From the NCBI GenBank assembly GCA_002698425.1, contig NZXU01000027.1:57876-121875 (forward strand): a stretch of DNA of 64,000 nucleotides, read 5' to 3'. The number at the start of each line of letters is the position of its first letter. The first letter of the stretch is position 1. The position numbers were made by a program, and so were the translations under genes. The notes under the pieces were generated by a model. The model saw nothing but the letters and a program-made list of their open reading frames with translations. It did not search any database and was not told the DNA's origin. This document shows, piece by piece, positions 53,943-63,153 of this stretch. The stretch comes from Ahrensia sp. (lineage in GTDB: Bacteria; Pseudomonadota; Alphaproteobacteria; Rhizobiales; Rhizobiaceae).

Positions 53943-54914
53943 ATGTTGAAACGAATGATGACACTGACGGCTGCCGCCGCCGCTTTGACGATCGCCGCAG
54001 CGGGATCCGCATTCGCGGTCGAACTGAAATGGGCCCATGTCTACGAGACGGGTTCAGACTATCACCAGGTCGCCGAATGGGCCGCCGAAGAAATCAAGAA
54101 GCGCACCGACGGCCGCGTCGAGATCAGCGTCTTCCCGGCCTCCTCGCTCGGCAAGGAAGTCGAGATCAACGAGGGGCTCGGGATCGGCGCTGTCGACATC
54201 ATCTATACCGGCCCGAGCTTCGTGGAGCGCTATTACGGCCCGATCGCGATTTCGGACTACCCCTTCATCATGCGCGGCTTCGACCACTGGAAGGAATATC
54301 GCGAAAGCGATCTCTTCACGGACCTGTCGGCGGGATACAAGGACGCCACGGGCCACACGGTCATGGGGCTCGTCTATTACGGCCAGCGCCACGTCACTTC
54401 GAATTTCCCGATTCTCAAGCCCGACGACATGAAAGGGCTGAAGATCCGCGTTCCGAATTCGCCGGTGATGCTGATGTTCCCGAATGCGGTCGGCGCCAAT
54501 CCGACGCCGATGGCGTTCTCGGAAGTCTATCTGGCGCTGCAGCAGGGCGTGGTCGACGCGCAGGAAAACCCGCTGCCGACGATCAAGTTCAAGAAGTTCT
54601 ACGAGGTCCAGTCGAACATCAACCTGACCGGCCATCTCTTGAACTCGCTGCTGATCATCGCGTCGGACAGCGCCATGGGCAAGATGGGCGATGACTCGGC
54701 CGCCGTGGAAGAGGTCCTGAAGGAGGCGGCCGCGAAAGTGTCCGACAGCATCTACCAGGCCGAGACCGACCTGATTTCCTGGTTCCGCGACGAGGGCACC
54801 GAGGTCAACGAGATCGACCGCAAGCCTTTCCAGGACGCTGTCTTGCCGAAGCTGACCGACTGGGACAACGTGCCGTATAACAAGGAGCAGTTCGACCGCC
54901 TCCAGGCACTTTGA
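53943..54914 (+). CDS. TRAP transporter substrate-binding protein (DctP), transporter 1
   Basis: The 323-residue periplasmic receptor has a signal peptide of about 25 residues (AAAGSAFA before VELKWAH) and DctP marks (KRTDGRVEISVFPASSLGKE; KGLKIRVPNSPVMLMF; AFSEVYLALQQGVVDAQENP). The Arg in KIRVP is the usual carboxylate clamp, so the ligand is an organic or sugar acid, probably a uronate judging by kduID. GGGAGGAAG precedes ATG 53943. Confidence 0.92.
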   Translation: MLKRMMTLTAAAAALTIAAAGSAFAVELKWAHVYETGSDYHQVAEWAAEEIKKRTDGRVEISVFPASSLGKEVEINEGLGIGAVDIIYTGPSFVERYYGPIAISDYPFIMRGFDHWKEYRESDLFTDLSAGYKDATGHTVMGLVYYGQRHVTSNFPILKPDDMKGLKIRVPNSPVMLMFPNAVGANPTPMAFSEVYLALQQGVVDAQENPLPTIKFKKFYEVQSNINLTGHLLNSLLIIASDSAMGKMGDDSAAVEEVLKEAAAKVSDSIYQAETDLISWFRDEGTEVNEIDRKPFQDAVLPKLTDWDNVPYNKEQFDRLQAL

Positions 54915-54939
54915 CACCCCTGACGGAAGTCGCACCGAC

Positions 54940-55527
54940 ATGACGACCATGCCAGTCGACGAAAAAGAGACGGAGCGCGCGGACAAGGCCGCGCGCTCCG
55001 CTTTCGCGGTCGGAGAAGAGGCGGGGCCGGTCGATTTCAGGCTGGTCGATCTGCCGGGCCTGATCGCCCTGTGGGGGTTGGCGGTGATTGTCTTCCTGCA
55101 GTTCTTCACTCGCTACGTGCTGAATGACAGCCTCGCCTGGACCGAGGAAATCGCACGCTATGTGCTGATCGTCGTGGCCTTCTTCGGGGCCGTCACCGTC
55201 ACCCGCAAGGGCGGGCATATCTTTCTCGAATTCTTCTATCGCTACATCCCGAAGACCCTTGCCAAGTGGCTGGCCGTGGCGATGGAACTGATCTCCTGCC
55301 TTTTCTACGGCTACATGGCCTGGATCGCGGTCGAACTGGCCCTGAAGACCAAGACCAAGATGGCCTCGGCGGAGATTCCGAAAAGCCTGCTCTACTGGGG
55401 CGTGGCGGTCGGTTTGGCCGCGATGACGCTGTTCTCGCTGGTCTGGCTGGTGCGCAAGGTCCGCCAGAGCCCCGACGCCGTGCTCCACGATATCGAGGAG
55501 CACGCCTTGTCCGAAATCCCCGAATAG
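54940..55527 (+). CDS. TRAP transporter small permease (DctQ), transporter 1
   Basis: This 195-residue protein has four membrane helices with the DctQ patterns LQFFTRYVLNDSLAWTEEIA and KGGHIFLEFFYRYIP. A soluble N-terminal lead of about 40 residues precedes helix 1. It lies between receptor and large permease. Confidence 0.9.
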   Translation: MTTMPVDEKETERADKAARSAFAVGEEAGPVDFRLVDLPGLIALWGLAVIVFLQFFTRYVLNDSLAWTEEIARYVLIVVAFFGAVTVTRKGGHIFLEFFYRYIPKTLAKWLAVAMELISCLFYGYMAWIAVELALKTKTKMASAEIPKSLLYWGVAVGLAAMTLFSLVWLVRKVRQSPDAVLHDIEEHALSEIPE

Positions 55528-55537
55528 AGGCGCGTTC

Positions 55538-56815
55538 ATGGAACTGACCCTGATGTTCGTCATGCTCTTCGCGCTGCTGATCGCCGGCGCGCCCGTCGCC
55601 GTCGCGCTTGGCGTGTCGTCGCTCTATTTCATCGCGACCTCGGGGATGCCCAGCCTCGTCGTGCTGCACAACATGGTCAACGGGATCAACTCGTTCCCGC
55701 TGATCGCGGTGCCGTTCTTCATCATGGCCGGGCATCTGATGAACACGGCGGGCATCACCACCAAGATCTTTACCTTTGCGCGGGCCACGGTGGGCTGGAT
55801 GCATGGCGGGCTCGGCCACGTGAATGTGGGCGCCAGCGTCATCTTCGCCGGCATGTCGGGCGCGGCGGTCGCCGATGCGGGCGGGCTCGGCAATATCGAA
55901 ATCAAGGCGATGCGCGAAGCCGGCTACGATTCCGACTTTTCCGTCGGCATCACAGCCGCGTCGTCGACCATCGGACCGATCATTCCGCCCTCGCTGCCGC
56001 TGGTCGTCTATGGCGTGATCGCCGACACCTCGATCGGCCAGCTTTTCGCCGCCGGCCTGATCCCCGGGGTGATCATGGCGCTGTCGCTGATGGCGATGGT
56101 CGGCGTCTATTCGCGCCTGCGCGGCTATCCGCGCGACGACCGGTTCAAGCTGCGGGTTTTCCTCGTGACATTCGCGGATGCGCTGCTGCCGCTGTTCACG
56201 CCGATCATCATCGTCGGGGGCATCCTGTCGGGCATGTTCACCCCCACCGAGGCGGCGATCGCTGCGGTCGCCTATTCGCTGTTCCTTGGCCTCGCGGTCT
56301 ATCGCACGCTGGACCTGAAGCGGATCCTGCGCGTTTCCATGGAAACGATCGAGACAACTGCCTCGATCATGATGATCGTCGCCGCCTCGGCGATCTTCGC
56401 CTGGATCCTCACCGCCAACCAGGTCGCCAATCTCTTCGCGCAGCAATTGCTCGGACTGACCGAGGATCCGACCATGATCCTGCTGATCATCATGGGCATC
56501 GTGCTGTTCGTCGGCTGCTTCATGGAAACGATCGCCGCCATCACCATCCTGACGCCGGTGCTTTTGCCGGTGGCGATGCAGATCGGCATCGATCCGGTCC
56601 ATTTCGGCGTGATCCTGATCCTCAACCTGATGATCGGCCTGCTGACGCCGCCGGTGGGGATGGTGCTCTACGTGCTGTCGAAGGTCGCCGCCGTGCCGTT
56701 CGAGCGCTGCGTCATAGCGACCGCGCCGTTTCTTGTCCCGCTGATTTGCGTGCTGCTTCTGCTGAGTTTCGTGCCCAGCCTGTCGATGTGGCTGCCGATC
56801 CATCTCTATCGGTGA
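55538..56815 (+). CDS. TRAP transporter large permease (DctM), transporter 1
   Basis: The 425-residue permease has about twelve helices and the DctM strings FFIMAGHLMNTAGITTKIF, SVIFAGMSGAAVADAGGLGN, SSTIGPIIPPSLPLVVYGV and NLMIGLLTPPVGMVLYVLSK. It carries out sodium-coupled uptake. The gene converges on a GntR gene 10 bases later. Confidence 0.93.
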   Translation: MELTLMFVMLFALLIAGAPVAVALGVSSLYFIATSGMPSLVVLHNMVNGINSFPLIAVPFFIMAGHLMNTAGITTKIFTFARATVGWMHGGLGHVNVGASVIFAGMSGAAVADAGGLGNIEIKAMREAGYDSDFSVGITAASSTIGPIIPPSLPLVVYGVIADTSIGQLFAAGLIPGVIMALSLMAMVGVYSRLRGYPRDDRFKLRVFLVTFADALLPLFTPIIIVGGILSGMFTPTEAAIAAVAYSLFLGLAVYRTLDLKRILRVSMETIETTASIMMIVAASAIFAWILTANQVANLFAQQLLGLTEDPTMILLIIMGIVLFVGCFMETIAAITILTPVLLPVAMQIGIDPVHFGVILILNLMIGLLTPPVGMVLYVLSKVAAVPFERCVIATAPFLVPLICVLLLLSFVPSLSMWLPIHLYR

Positions 56816-56825
56816 AGCGGCTGTT

Positions 56826-57560
56826 CTAGGAGACGCCCGTATCGTTGAAAAACTCGGGATGCAGTTTCATGATCGCCGGAACGGATGCCAGCGTTCCCGA
56901 GAGATGCGTGCGGACATGGTCCTCGACGTCTTCGAGGCGGCCTTCGGAAATCGCCGTCAGGATCTTCTCGTGCAGGTCCAGCACATTCGCCATCTTGCCG
57001 GGATCCGGCAAGTTGAGCCGGCGCAGCCGGTCGATATGGCCGGATCGCCCGGCGATGAGATGCCAGAGCGACGCCACGCCGGCCGCCTGAAAGAGGGAAA
57101 GGTGAAACAGCCGGTCCAGCGAGGTGAATTCCGGAATGTCGCGATCCTCTCCGGCCATCTTCTGCAGCTTCAATATCCTGACGGTGGGCAGCAGCAATTC
57201 CGGGTCGCGTGCCTTGGCAAGCGTCTTCGCCACTTCCAGTTCGACGCCAAGACGCAGGAACTGGGTCTCCCGGGCGCGCGCGATGTCGATCCGGGTCACC
57301 AGGGTCTTCGACTGGGGATAGGAGACGACAAGCCCTTCCTTCTCCAGTTCCTGAATAGCCTCGCGCACCGGCGACTGGCTGACGCCGTGTTCCTTGGCGA
57401 GATCCGCACGCGACAGCACCGTGTCCGGCGGCATGTCGAGGGAAATGATCAGCCGTCTCAGCCTGGAATAGACCCGGCCGGCCGCCGAGCCGTGCTGAAT
57501 AGGCCCTGACAGTTCGTCTGACGCCTTGACCAGAGCCTCGGACAGGGAACTGACAGTCAT
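56826..57560 (-). CDS. GntR/FCD-family regulator of the second TRAP operon
   Basis: This 244-residue protein has a winged helix (MPPDTVLSRADLAKEHGVSQ; SPVREAIQELEKEGLVVSYP) and an FCD domain (FTSLDRLFHLSLFQAAGVAS). ATG 57560 is preferred over an upstream TTG at 57578. It lies 35 bases behind the second TRAP large permease on the same strand, so it is probably the last gene of that operon and may control it and the lactonase operon. Confidence 0.85.
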   Translation of the reverse strand: MTVSSLSEALVKASDELSGPIQHGSAAGRVYSRLRRLIISLDMPPDTVLSRADLAKEHGVSQSPVREAIQELEKEGLVVSYPQSKTLVTRIDIARARETQFLRLGVELEVAKTLAKARDPELLLPTVRILKLQKMAGEDRDIPEFTSLDRLFHLSLFQAAGVASLWHLIAGRSGHIDRLRRLNLPDPGKMANVLDLHEKILTAISEGRLEDVEDHVRTHLSGTLASVPAIMKLHPEFFNDTGVS

Positions 57561-57595
57561 GGGCGGTCCACTTTGCAAAGCATTGTCCTCGACAC

Positions 57596-58879
57596 CTACA
57601 TCAGCCGGCCGGGCAGCAAAAGAGAGAGCGCCGGAAATGCGATCAGCGCCGCAAGGAAAGCGAGCAGCGCGATGAAATAGGGCAGAGATGCCTTCGAAAA
57701 CTCGCCGGTCTTCACGTCGAGGATGCCGCAGACGGTGAACATGATGACGCCTACCGGCGGCGTCAGCCCGCCGATATTGATCAGCGTGACCAGCAGGATG
57801 CCCATATGGACCGGATCGAAGCCCGCATCAACGAGAACCGGGAGCACGATCGGCGTGACCAGGAGGATGTTCGCCGCGCCTTCGAGAAACATGCCGCTGA
57901 CGAGAAGCAGTGTGAGGACGAGGATGAGGATCAGGATCGGCTGTTCGGTCATCGAGGTCACGAGCGCGGCGATCTGCTGCGGCCCCTGTTCGATCGTCAC
58001 GGCATAGCCCAGCACGGCCGCCATCATGATCAGCAGCATGACCATGCCGAGATCGGTGATCGATCCCTTGATGGCTTCGTAGAGCTTGGCGAGCGTCAGT
58101 TCTCGGTAGACGAAAAAGCCGACGAACAGCGCGTAGAAGACTAGGAACGCGCCGGCTTCGGTGGCGGTAAAGAAGCCGAACCGGAACCCGATGATCAGGA
58201 TCACCGGGAAGGCAAGCGCCCACAGGCTCTCGCGGAAACTCGCCCCCAGTTGCGCGAAGCTCGGCGGTTGGGAGAGGTCGGGCGCGTAGCCGTTGCGCCT
58301 CGCGACGATCCAGGCGGTGACCATCAAGGTGAGCGTCAGCAGGACGCCCGGGATTACGCCGGCGAGAAAAAGCCGGCCGATGGAGACCTCGTTGATGAAG
58401 CCGAACAGGATAAGGCCGATGCTCGGCGGGATGGTGGCTGTGATGATCGACCCGAAGGCGAGGACCGCCGCCGTGTCGGGTTTCGAATAACCGCCCTTGG
58501 AAATCATGCCGGGGCCGAGAAGGCGCGATTCCATCGACGCATCGGCAACGGCCGAGCCGGAAATGCCGCCCATCATCAGGCTGAGCACGATGGAGACCTG
58601 GCCCAGTCCGCCGGCGAGCCAGCCGGTCAGGAGGCGGGCGAACTTGATCAGGCGGTCGGTAATCCCGGTCGAGTTCATCAGGTTGCCGGCGAAAATGAAG
58701 AAGGGCACGGCGAGAAGCGGAAAGCTCTGGGTCGCGGTCACCATTTTCTGGATGGCGACGGTCGGCGGCATGGTGCCCGTCAGGACGAAGACCGGAAAGG
58801 ACGCCAGCGCCAGCGCGAAGGCGACCGGCATGCCGCTGATCAGGAAAAGCGCGAACAGGCCCGCGATGAGAAGCAGCAT
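57596..58879 (-). CDS. TRAP transporter large permease (DctM), transporter 2
   Basis: The 427-residue DctM permease has FFIFAGNLMNSTGITDRLIK, LSLMMGGISGSAVADASMES, TATIPPSIGLILFGFIN and NIGGLTPPVGVIMFTVCGIL. It is only distantly similar to the permease at 55538, so the two transporters are not a recent duplication. Confidence 0.93.
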   Translation of the reverse strand: MLLLIAGLFALFLISGMPVAFALALASFPVFVLTGTMPPTVAIQKMVTATQSFPLLAVPFFIFAGNLMNSTGITDRLIKFARLLTGWLAGGLGQVSIVLSLMMGGISGSAVADASMESRLLGPGMISKGGYSKPDTAAVLAFGSIITATIPPSIGLILFGFINEVSIGRLFLAGVIPGVLLTLTLMVTAWIVARRNGYAPDLSQPPSFAQLGASFRESLWALAFPVILIIGFRFGFFTATEAGAFLVFYALFVGFFVYRELTLAKLYEAIKGSITDLGMVMLLIMMAAVLGYAVTIEQGPQQIAALVTSMTEQPILILILVLTLLLVSGMFLEGAANILLVTPIVLPVLVDAGFDPVHMGILLVTLINIGGLTPPVGVIMFTVCGILDVKTGEFSKASLPYFIALLAFLAALIAFPALSLLLPGRLM

Positions 58880-58885
58880 CTGGTC

Positions 58886-59338
58886 TCAGTCTTTCTTGCG
58901 ACTGTCGGCGACAAGCTTGACGGTCAGGGTTCGGATCATCAGCGCGAAGCCGACCACCATGCTGGCGTGGAAATAGGAGCCGGGGGTCTGCAGCGCGCCG
59001 TCCAGCCTTGGATGCATGAGAATCATGTTCTTCCAGGCAAAGCGCATCAGATAGACCAGCAGCGCGATCAGGACCGCGAGGTTGACGATCTCGATTGCCC
59101 TGCGGCCGCGAGGCGGCACATTGTCGAGGAGAATACTGATCCCGAAATGCCGCTGGTCCTGCAAGGCGAGGTCGATCGCGAAGATGCACAGCCACAGAAA
59201 CAGCAGCTGAGCCACCTCGATCGACCAGATGATCGGCGATCCGGCGGCGCGCGCAACCGAGGCGAAGCCGACCAGGATGACAACCGCCGCCAGCAATGTG
59301 GCGGCGCAGGCAAATTCAATGCGTCTCAACATGGACAT
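58886..59338 (-). CDS. TRAP transporter small permease (DctQ), transporter 2
   Basis: The 150-residue protein has four hydrophobic helices and DctQ-type features (VILVGFASVARAAGSPIIWS; FLWLCIFAIDLALQDQRHFG). Six bases separate it from the large permease gene. Confidence 0.88.
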   Translation of the reverse strand: MSMLRRIEFACAATLLAAVVILVGFASVARAAGSPIIWSIEVAQLLFLWLCIFAIDLALQDQRHFGISILLDNVPPRGRRAIEIVNLAVLIALLVYLMRFAWKNMILMHPRLDGALQTPGSYFHASMVVGFALMIRTLTVKLVADSRKKD

Positions 59339-59374
59339 CGATCCGTTTTGCCCGCGCCGCCGAAGGAGAGCCGC

Positions 59375-60355
59375 TTAGCGTCCCAACACCTTGTTGACGA
59401 TCTCGGCCTCGGATTCGAGGTCGAGCTTGCCGTAGACGCCGGCCACCGCATCCTTGAACGGCGCGAGGTCGACATCAGAAACCGTCACGCCTTGGTCGGC
59501 AACGAATTTCAGCGCGTCCTCGCCGAGATCGATCGTCAGTTGCGAGGCGTAGCGGCCGTTTTCGACGGCGAGATCGCGGACGATCTTCTGGTTGTCCGCG
59601 GAGATCTGGTCCCATGCCTCGGCCGAGACGACCAATGCCGTCACCAGCTGGATATGGCCCGTCTTGGTGACATTCTTGATGACCTCGTAGAGCTTGGCGC
59701 CCTTGATGGCGGTCGGTTGCGCCTCGGCGGCGTCGATGGCGCCGAGCTGCAGGGCCGAATAGACCTCGCCCCAGGCGATCGGGTTCGGTTCGGCGCCCAT
59801 GGCGCGAATGGTCTCGATCCAGATCGGCGCTCCGATGGTGCGCATGCGGATGCCGCTGAGATCGGCGGGTGCGGAAATCGGCTTCTGGGTCAGCGCATGG
59901 CGCGGTCCCTGATACCAGTTGGACGCCAGCATCACGAGGCCGGATTTTTCCTTCAACTCGTCGCCCCAGCCGAGATATTCGTCGGATAGCGCGAACTTGT
60001 CGGCCTGCTCATAGGTGTCGAACAGGAACGGCGCGGACATGATCGCGAGCGACGGCACGAAGCTCGACAGGCGGGCCACGTCGGTCACCGTTCCGACATT
60101 GGCGCCGGCGCGGGCCTGGTCGATCATCTCGGTGGTGTCGCCCAGTTGCGAGTTGTGAAAGATCTGCACCTTCACGTCGCCATTGGTCGCTTCCTCGACC
60201 TCCGATTTGAACTTTTCCAACCCCTGTCCCATCGGATCGTCCGGCGCGAGGACCGTGCCGATGCGAAGGGTGGTGGCGGCGAATGAGGGCATGCTGAGGC
60301 TCAGGCTCGCCGCGATGGCAACGCCGAGTCCGAGCGCCTTGAGCGATCGATTCAT
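59375..60355 (-). CDS. TRAP transporter substrate-binding protein (DctP), transporter 2
   Basis: The 326-residue receptor has a signal peptide of about 26 residues (SMPSFA before ATTLRIG) and DctP features (FKSEVEEATNGDVKVQIFHN; DLSGIRMRTIGAPIWIETIR with the clamp Arg; AWGEVYSALQLGAIDAAEAQ). Proximity to a lactonase/sugar-acid dehydratase operon suggests a sugar-acid ligand. Confidence 0.92.
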   Translation of the reverse strand: MNRSLKALGLGVAIAASLSLSMPSFAATTLRIGTVLAPDDPMGQGLEKFKSEVEEATNGDVKVQIFHNSQLGDTTEMIDQARAGANVGTVTDVARLSSFVPSLAIMSAPFLFDTYEQADKFALSDEYLGWGDELKEKSGLVMLASNWYQGPRHALTQKPISAPADLSGIRMRTIGAPIWIETIRAMGAEPNPIAWGEVYSALQLGAIDAAEAQPTAIKGAKLYEVIKNVTKTGHIQLVTALVVSAEAWDQISADNQKIVRDLAVENGRYASQLTIDLGEDALKFVADQGVTVSDVDLAPFKDAVAGVYGKLDLESEAEIVNKVLGR

Positions 60356-60386
60356 TGGTTCCTCCCACTAGGAAATCTCGATTTCG

Positions 60387-60406
60387 GCAACTGATATTTT
60401 AGTTGC
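60387..60406 (+). promoter_or_regulatory. Inverted repeat between divergent TRAP-2 and lactonase operons
   Basis: GCAACT (60387-60392) and AGTTGC (60401-60406) flank eight AT-rich bases. It is placed in the 148-base divergent promoter region and is a candidate operator for the GntR protein encoded at 56826. Confidence 0.4.
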
Positions 60407-60503
60407 ATTAATATTCTTCTTACGTCATTGATCAGGAGTCAACAGGTTTTTGATCGCGCTTGACCGGCAGCGAATTGTCGACGGAAAACGCGTGCGAACG
60501 GGA

Positions 60504-61376
60504 ATGGTGAAGTTGGATTTCGAGTTGATCCGCGTGGAGGATGGCCGGGCCGCCTTGGGAGAAAGCCCGGTTTGGGATCCCGCAACCGGCGATCTCTGGT
60601 GGGTCGACGTGACCGGAAAGGCGTTGTTCTGCCTGGACGCGGACGCGGGGAACATCCGGCACTGGAAGACGCCTGAATATCCCGGCTTCGTCGTTCTCGT
60701 GGCGGCGCGAAAGCCCGCTGTCGGCATGGAGACCGGTATTTTCCTGTTCGACCCCGCCACCGGCGCTTTCGACCGGCTGGTGCCATTCGAACGGGAAGGG
60801 CACCGCTTCAACGACGCCACGGTGGACCAAAAGGGACGCCTCTGGACCTCCACCATGGCGCTGGACGCGAAACCGGCTTCGGCCGACATTGTTCAGGTGA
60901 CCGGCGACCGGACGCTGAAGCCGGTCGTGCGGCATCTGGCGATCCCCAATGGCCTGGCCGTCGATCTCGACCGGGGCCGGATGTTCTATTCGGACTCGCA
61001 TCCCGACATTCAGTCCATCTGGACGATGAGCGTCGACGCACGCACGGCCGCGACGGGAGACGCCGGGCATTTCGCCACCACCAAATCCCTGCAAGGCCGT
61101 CCGGACGGCGCTGCCCTGGACGCATGCGGACATTACTGGATCGCCGGCGTCGATAGCGGCGAACTCTATGTGTTCGACCTCGAGGGACGCATCTTCAACA
61201 CGGTTCCGGTTCCCTTTCCCGCGCCGACCAAGATCGCGTTTCACGGGGCCGATGGCCGATCCGTCGCGGTGACATCGAAGCAGATCGGCGAGGACGGCGG
61301 ATATATGGCCATTGCGCGGCTGTCGGAGGCATCCGTTCCCGGCGTCGTGCAGCCCTACTGGGACATGGGGGCATGA
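60504..61376 (+). CDS. SMP-30/gluconolactonase-family lactonase
   Basis: The protein of about 290 residues is a six-bladed propeller with the SMP-30 marks ALGESPVWDPATGDLWWVDV, HRFNDATVDQKGRLW, AIPNGLAVDLDRGRMFYSDS and PDGAALDACGHYWIA, carrying the metal Glu, Asn and Asp. It should open a sugar lactone to the acid that the next enzyme dehydrates. The start is uncertain: ATG 60504 gives the usual length, while TTG 60450 has a better-placed CAGGAG. Confidence 0.87.
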   Translation: MVKLDFELIRVEDGRAALGESPVWDPATGDLWWVDVTGKALFCLDADAGNIRHWKTPEYPGFVVLVAARKPAVGMETGIFLFDPATGAFDRLVPFEREGHRFNDATVDQKGRLWTSTMALDAKPASADIVQVTGDRTLKPVVRHLAIPNGLAVDLDRGRMFYSDSHPDIQSIWTMSVDARTAATGDAGHFATTKSLQGRPDGAALDACGHYWIAGVDSGELYVFDLEGRIFNTVPVPFPAPTKIAFHGADGRSVAVTSKQIGEDGGYMAIARLSEASVPGVVQPYWDMGA

Positions 61377-61402
61377 ACATGAAGACCGGCGAGGGAGGAA
61401 CC

Positions 61403-63145
61403 ATGACGTCAGGCCCGCGAAGGCAAGCCGAGGATCTCAGGAGCGCCCGGTGGTTCCGGTCGGACGATCTGCGTTCGTTCGGACATCGCAGCCGGGTGCT
61501 GCAGATGGGCTACGACTACGAGGATTTCATGGGCAAGCCGATTGTCGCCATCCTCAACACCTGGTCGGACATGAACCAGTGTCACAGCCACTTTCGGCAG
61601 CGGGTCGAGGACGTCAAGCGCGGCGTGTTGCAGGCGGGCGGCTTCCCGGTCGAATTGCCGGCCCTTTCGCTGAGCGAGAGCGCGGTGAAGCCCACCACCA
61701 TGCTCTATCGCAACATGCTGGCGATGGAGACCGAGGAGCAGATCCGCTCGCACCCGGTCGATGGCGTGGTGCTGATGGGCGGCTGCGACAAGACCACGCC
61801 CGGCCTCGTCATGGGGGCGATCTCGGCCGGCCTGCCGATGATCTACCTGCCGGCCGGGCCGATGCTGCGCGGCAACTGGCGCGGACGAACGCTGGGGTCC
61901 GGCTCCGACGCCTGGAAATATTGGGACGAACGCCGCGCCGGAAACCTGTCCGAGACGCAATGGGGCGAGATGGAAAAGGGGATCGCGCGCTCCTACGGGC
62001 ATTGCATGACAATGGGAACAGCCTCGACCATGACGGCGATCGCCGAGGCGCTGGGGCTTTGCCTTCCGGGGGCGTCCTCGATTCCCGCCGCCGACGCCAA
62101 CCATATTCGCATGTCCGCGGCCTGTGGCCGGCGCATCGTCGAGATGATCTGGGACAACCTGACGCCGGACAGGATCCTGACGGCGCAGGCCTTCGACAAT
62201 GCGAGCACGATCGCGATGGCGACGGGCTGTTCCACCAATGCGATCATCCACCTGATCGCGATGGCGCGCCGCGCGGGCGTCGCTCTCGATCTGGACGCTC
62301 TCGACGCGAAGAGCCGCCACACGCCGGTGATCGCGAATATCCGCCCGGTCGGCACGGATTACCTGATGGAAGATTTCTTTTATGCGGGCGGCCTTCCGGC
62401 GCTGATGAACCGGCTGGGCGAGAAGTTGAACCGCGATTGCCTGACCGTCACCGGCCGGAAGCTCGGCGAGAATATCGCGGACGCTGAGGTCTTTAATGAC
62501 GATGTCATTCGCTCTCTCGACAAACCTGTCTATGCCGAGGGGTCGCTGGCGGTGCTGAGGGGCAATCTCGCGCCGGACGGGGCGATCATCAAGCCCGCCG
62601 CCTGCGACGACGCTTTTCTCGTCCACGAGGGGCCGGCTTATGTCTTCGACAGCTATCCGGAGCTGAAGGAAAAGACCGACGACGAGAGCTGGGACATCCC
62701 GCCCGATGCGGTTCTGGTCCTGCGCAACGCCGGTCCGCAAGGCGGTCCCGGCATGCCCGAATGGGGCATGCTGCCGATGCCCCGCGCGCTCTTGAAGAAG
62801 GGCCATCGCGACATGGTCCGGCTTTCGGATGCGCGCATGTCGGGCACCTCCTACGGCGCCTGCATTCTCCATGTCAGTCCGGAGGCTTATGTCGGCGGAC
62901 CGCTGGCGCTCCTGCGCAATGGCGACATCGTGCGGCTCGACGTGCCGAACCGGCGGTTGGACATGCTGGTCGCAGACGAGGAAATCGCGGCGCGGAAAGC
63001 CGCATGGGTACAACCCGAAAAGCGGTTCGAGCGCGGCTATGGCTGGATGTTCTCCCGCCACATCCTGCAGGCCGACAAGGGCTGCGATTTCGATTTTCTG
63101 GAAACCGGCTTCGGAAGCCCCGTCGGGGAACCCGATATCTATTAG
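61403..63145 (+). CDS. IlvD/Edd-family sugar-acid dehydratase (L-arabinonate dehydratase-like)
   Basis: The 580-residue enzyme has the three iron-sulphur ligands Cys60 (SDMNQCHSH), Cys128 (LMGGCDKTTPG) and Cys201 (YGHCMTMGTAST), with Lys130 next to the second. These positions lie one residue from those I recall for Rhizobium L-arabinonate dehydratase, which has a [2Fe-2S] cluster and also takes D-fuconate and D-galactonate. It converts an aldonate to the 2-keto-3-deoxy acid. GAGGGAGGAA precedes ATG 61403, so the upstream ATG at 61373 inside the lactonase stop is less likely. Confidence 0.88.
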   Translation: MTSGPRRQAEDLRSARWFRSDDLRSFGHRSRVLQMGYDYEDFMGKPIVAILNTWSDMNQCHSHFRQRVEDVKRGVLQAGGFPVELPALSLSESAVKPTTMLYRNMLAMETEEQIRSHPVDGVVLMGGCDKTTPGLVMGAISAGLPMIYLPAGPMLRGNWRGRTLGSGSDAWKYWDERRAGNLSETQWGEMEKGIARSYGHCMTMGTASTMTAIAEALGLCLPGASSIPAADANHIRMSAACGRRIVEMIWDNLTPDRILTAQAFDNASTIAMATGCSTNAIIHLIAMARRAGVALDLDALDAKSRHTPVIANIRPVGTDYLMEDFFYAGGLPALMNRLGEKLNRDCLTVTGRKLGENIADAEVFNDDVIRSLDKPVYAEGSLAVLRGNLAPDGAIIKPAACDDAFLVHEGPAYVFDSYPELKEKTDDESWDIPPDAVLVLRNAGPQGGPGMPEWGMLPMPRALLKKGHRDMVRLSDARMSGTSYGACILHVSPEAYVGGPLALLRNGDIVRLDVPNRRLDMLVADEEIAARKAAWVQPEKRFERGYGWMFSRHILQADKGCDFDFLETGFGSPVGEPDIY

Positions 63146-63153
63146 GTGAAACC

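Noticed and set aside
55199..56803. 534-residue His/Arg/Asp-rich frame antisense to the TRAP permease
   Set aside because: Shadow frame of DctM; the repetitive charged composition mirrors hydrophobic codons.
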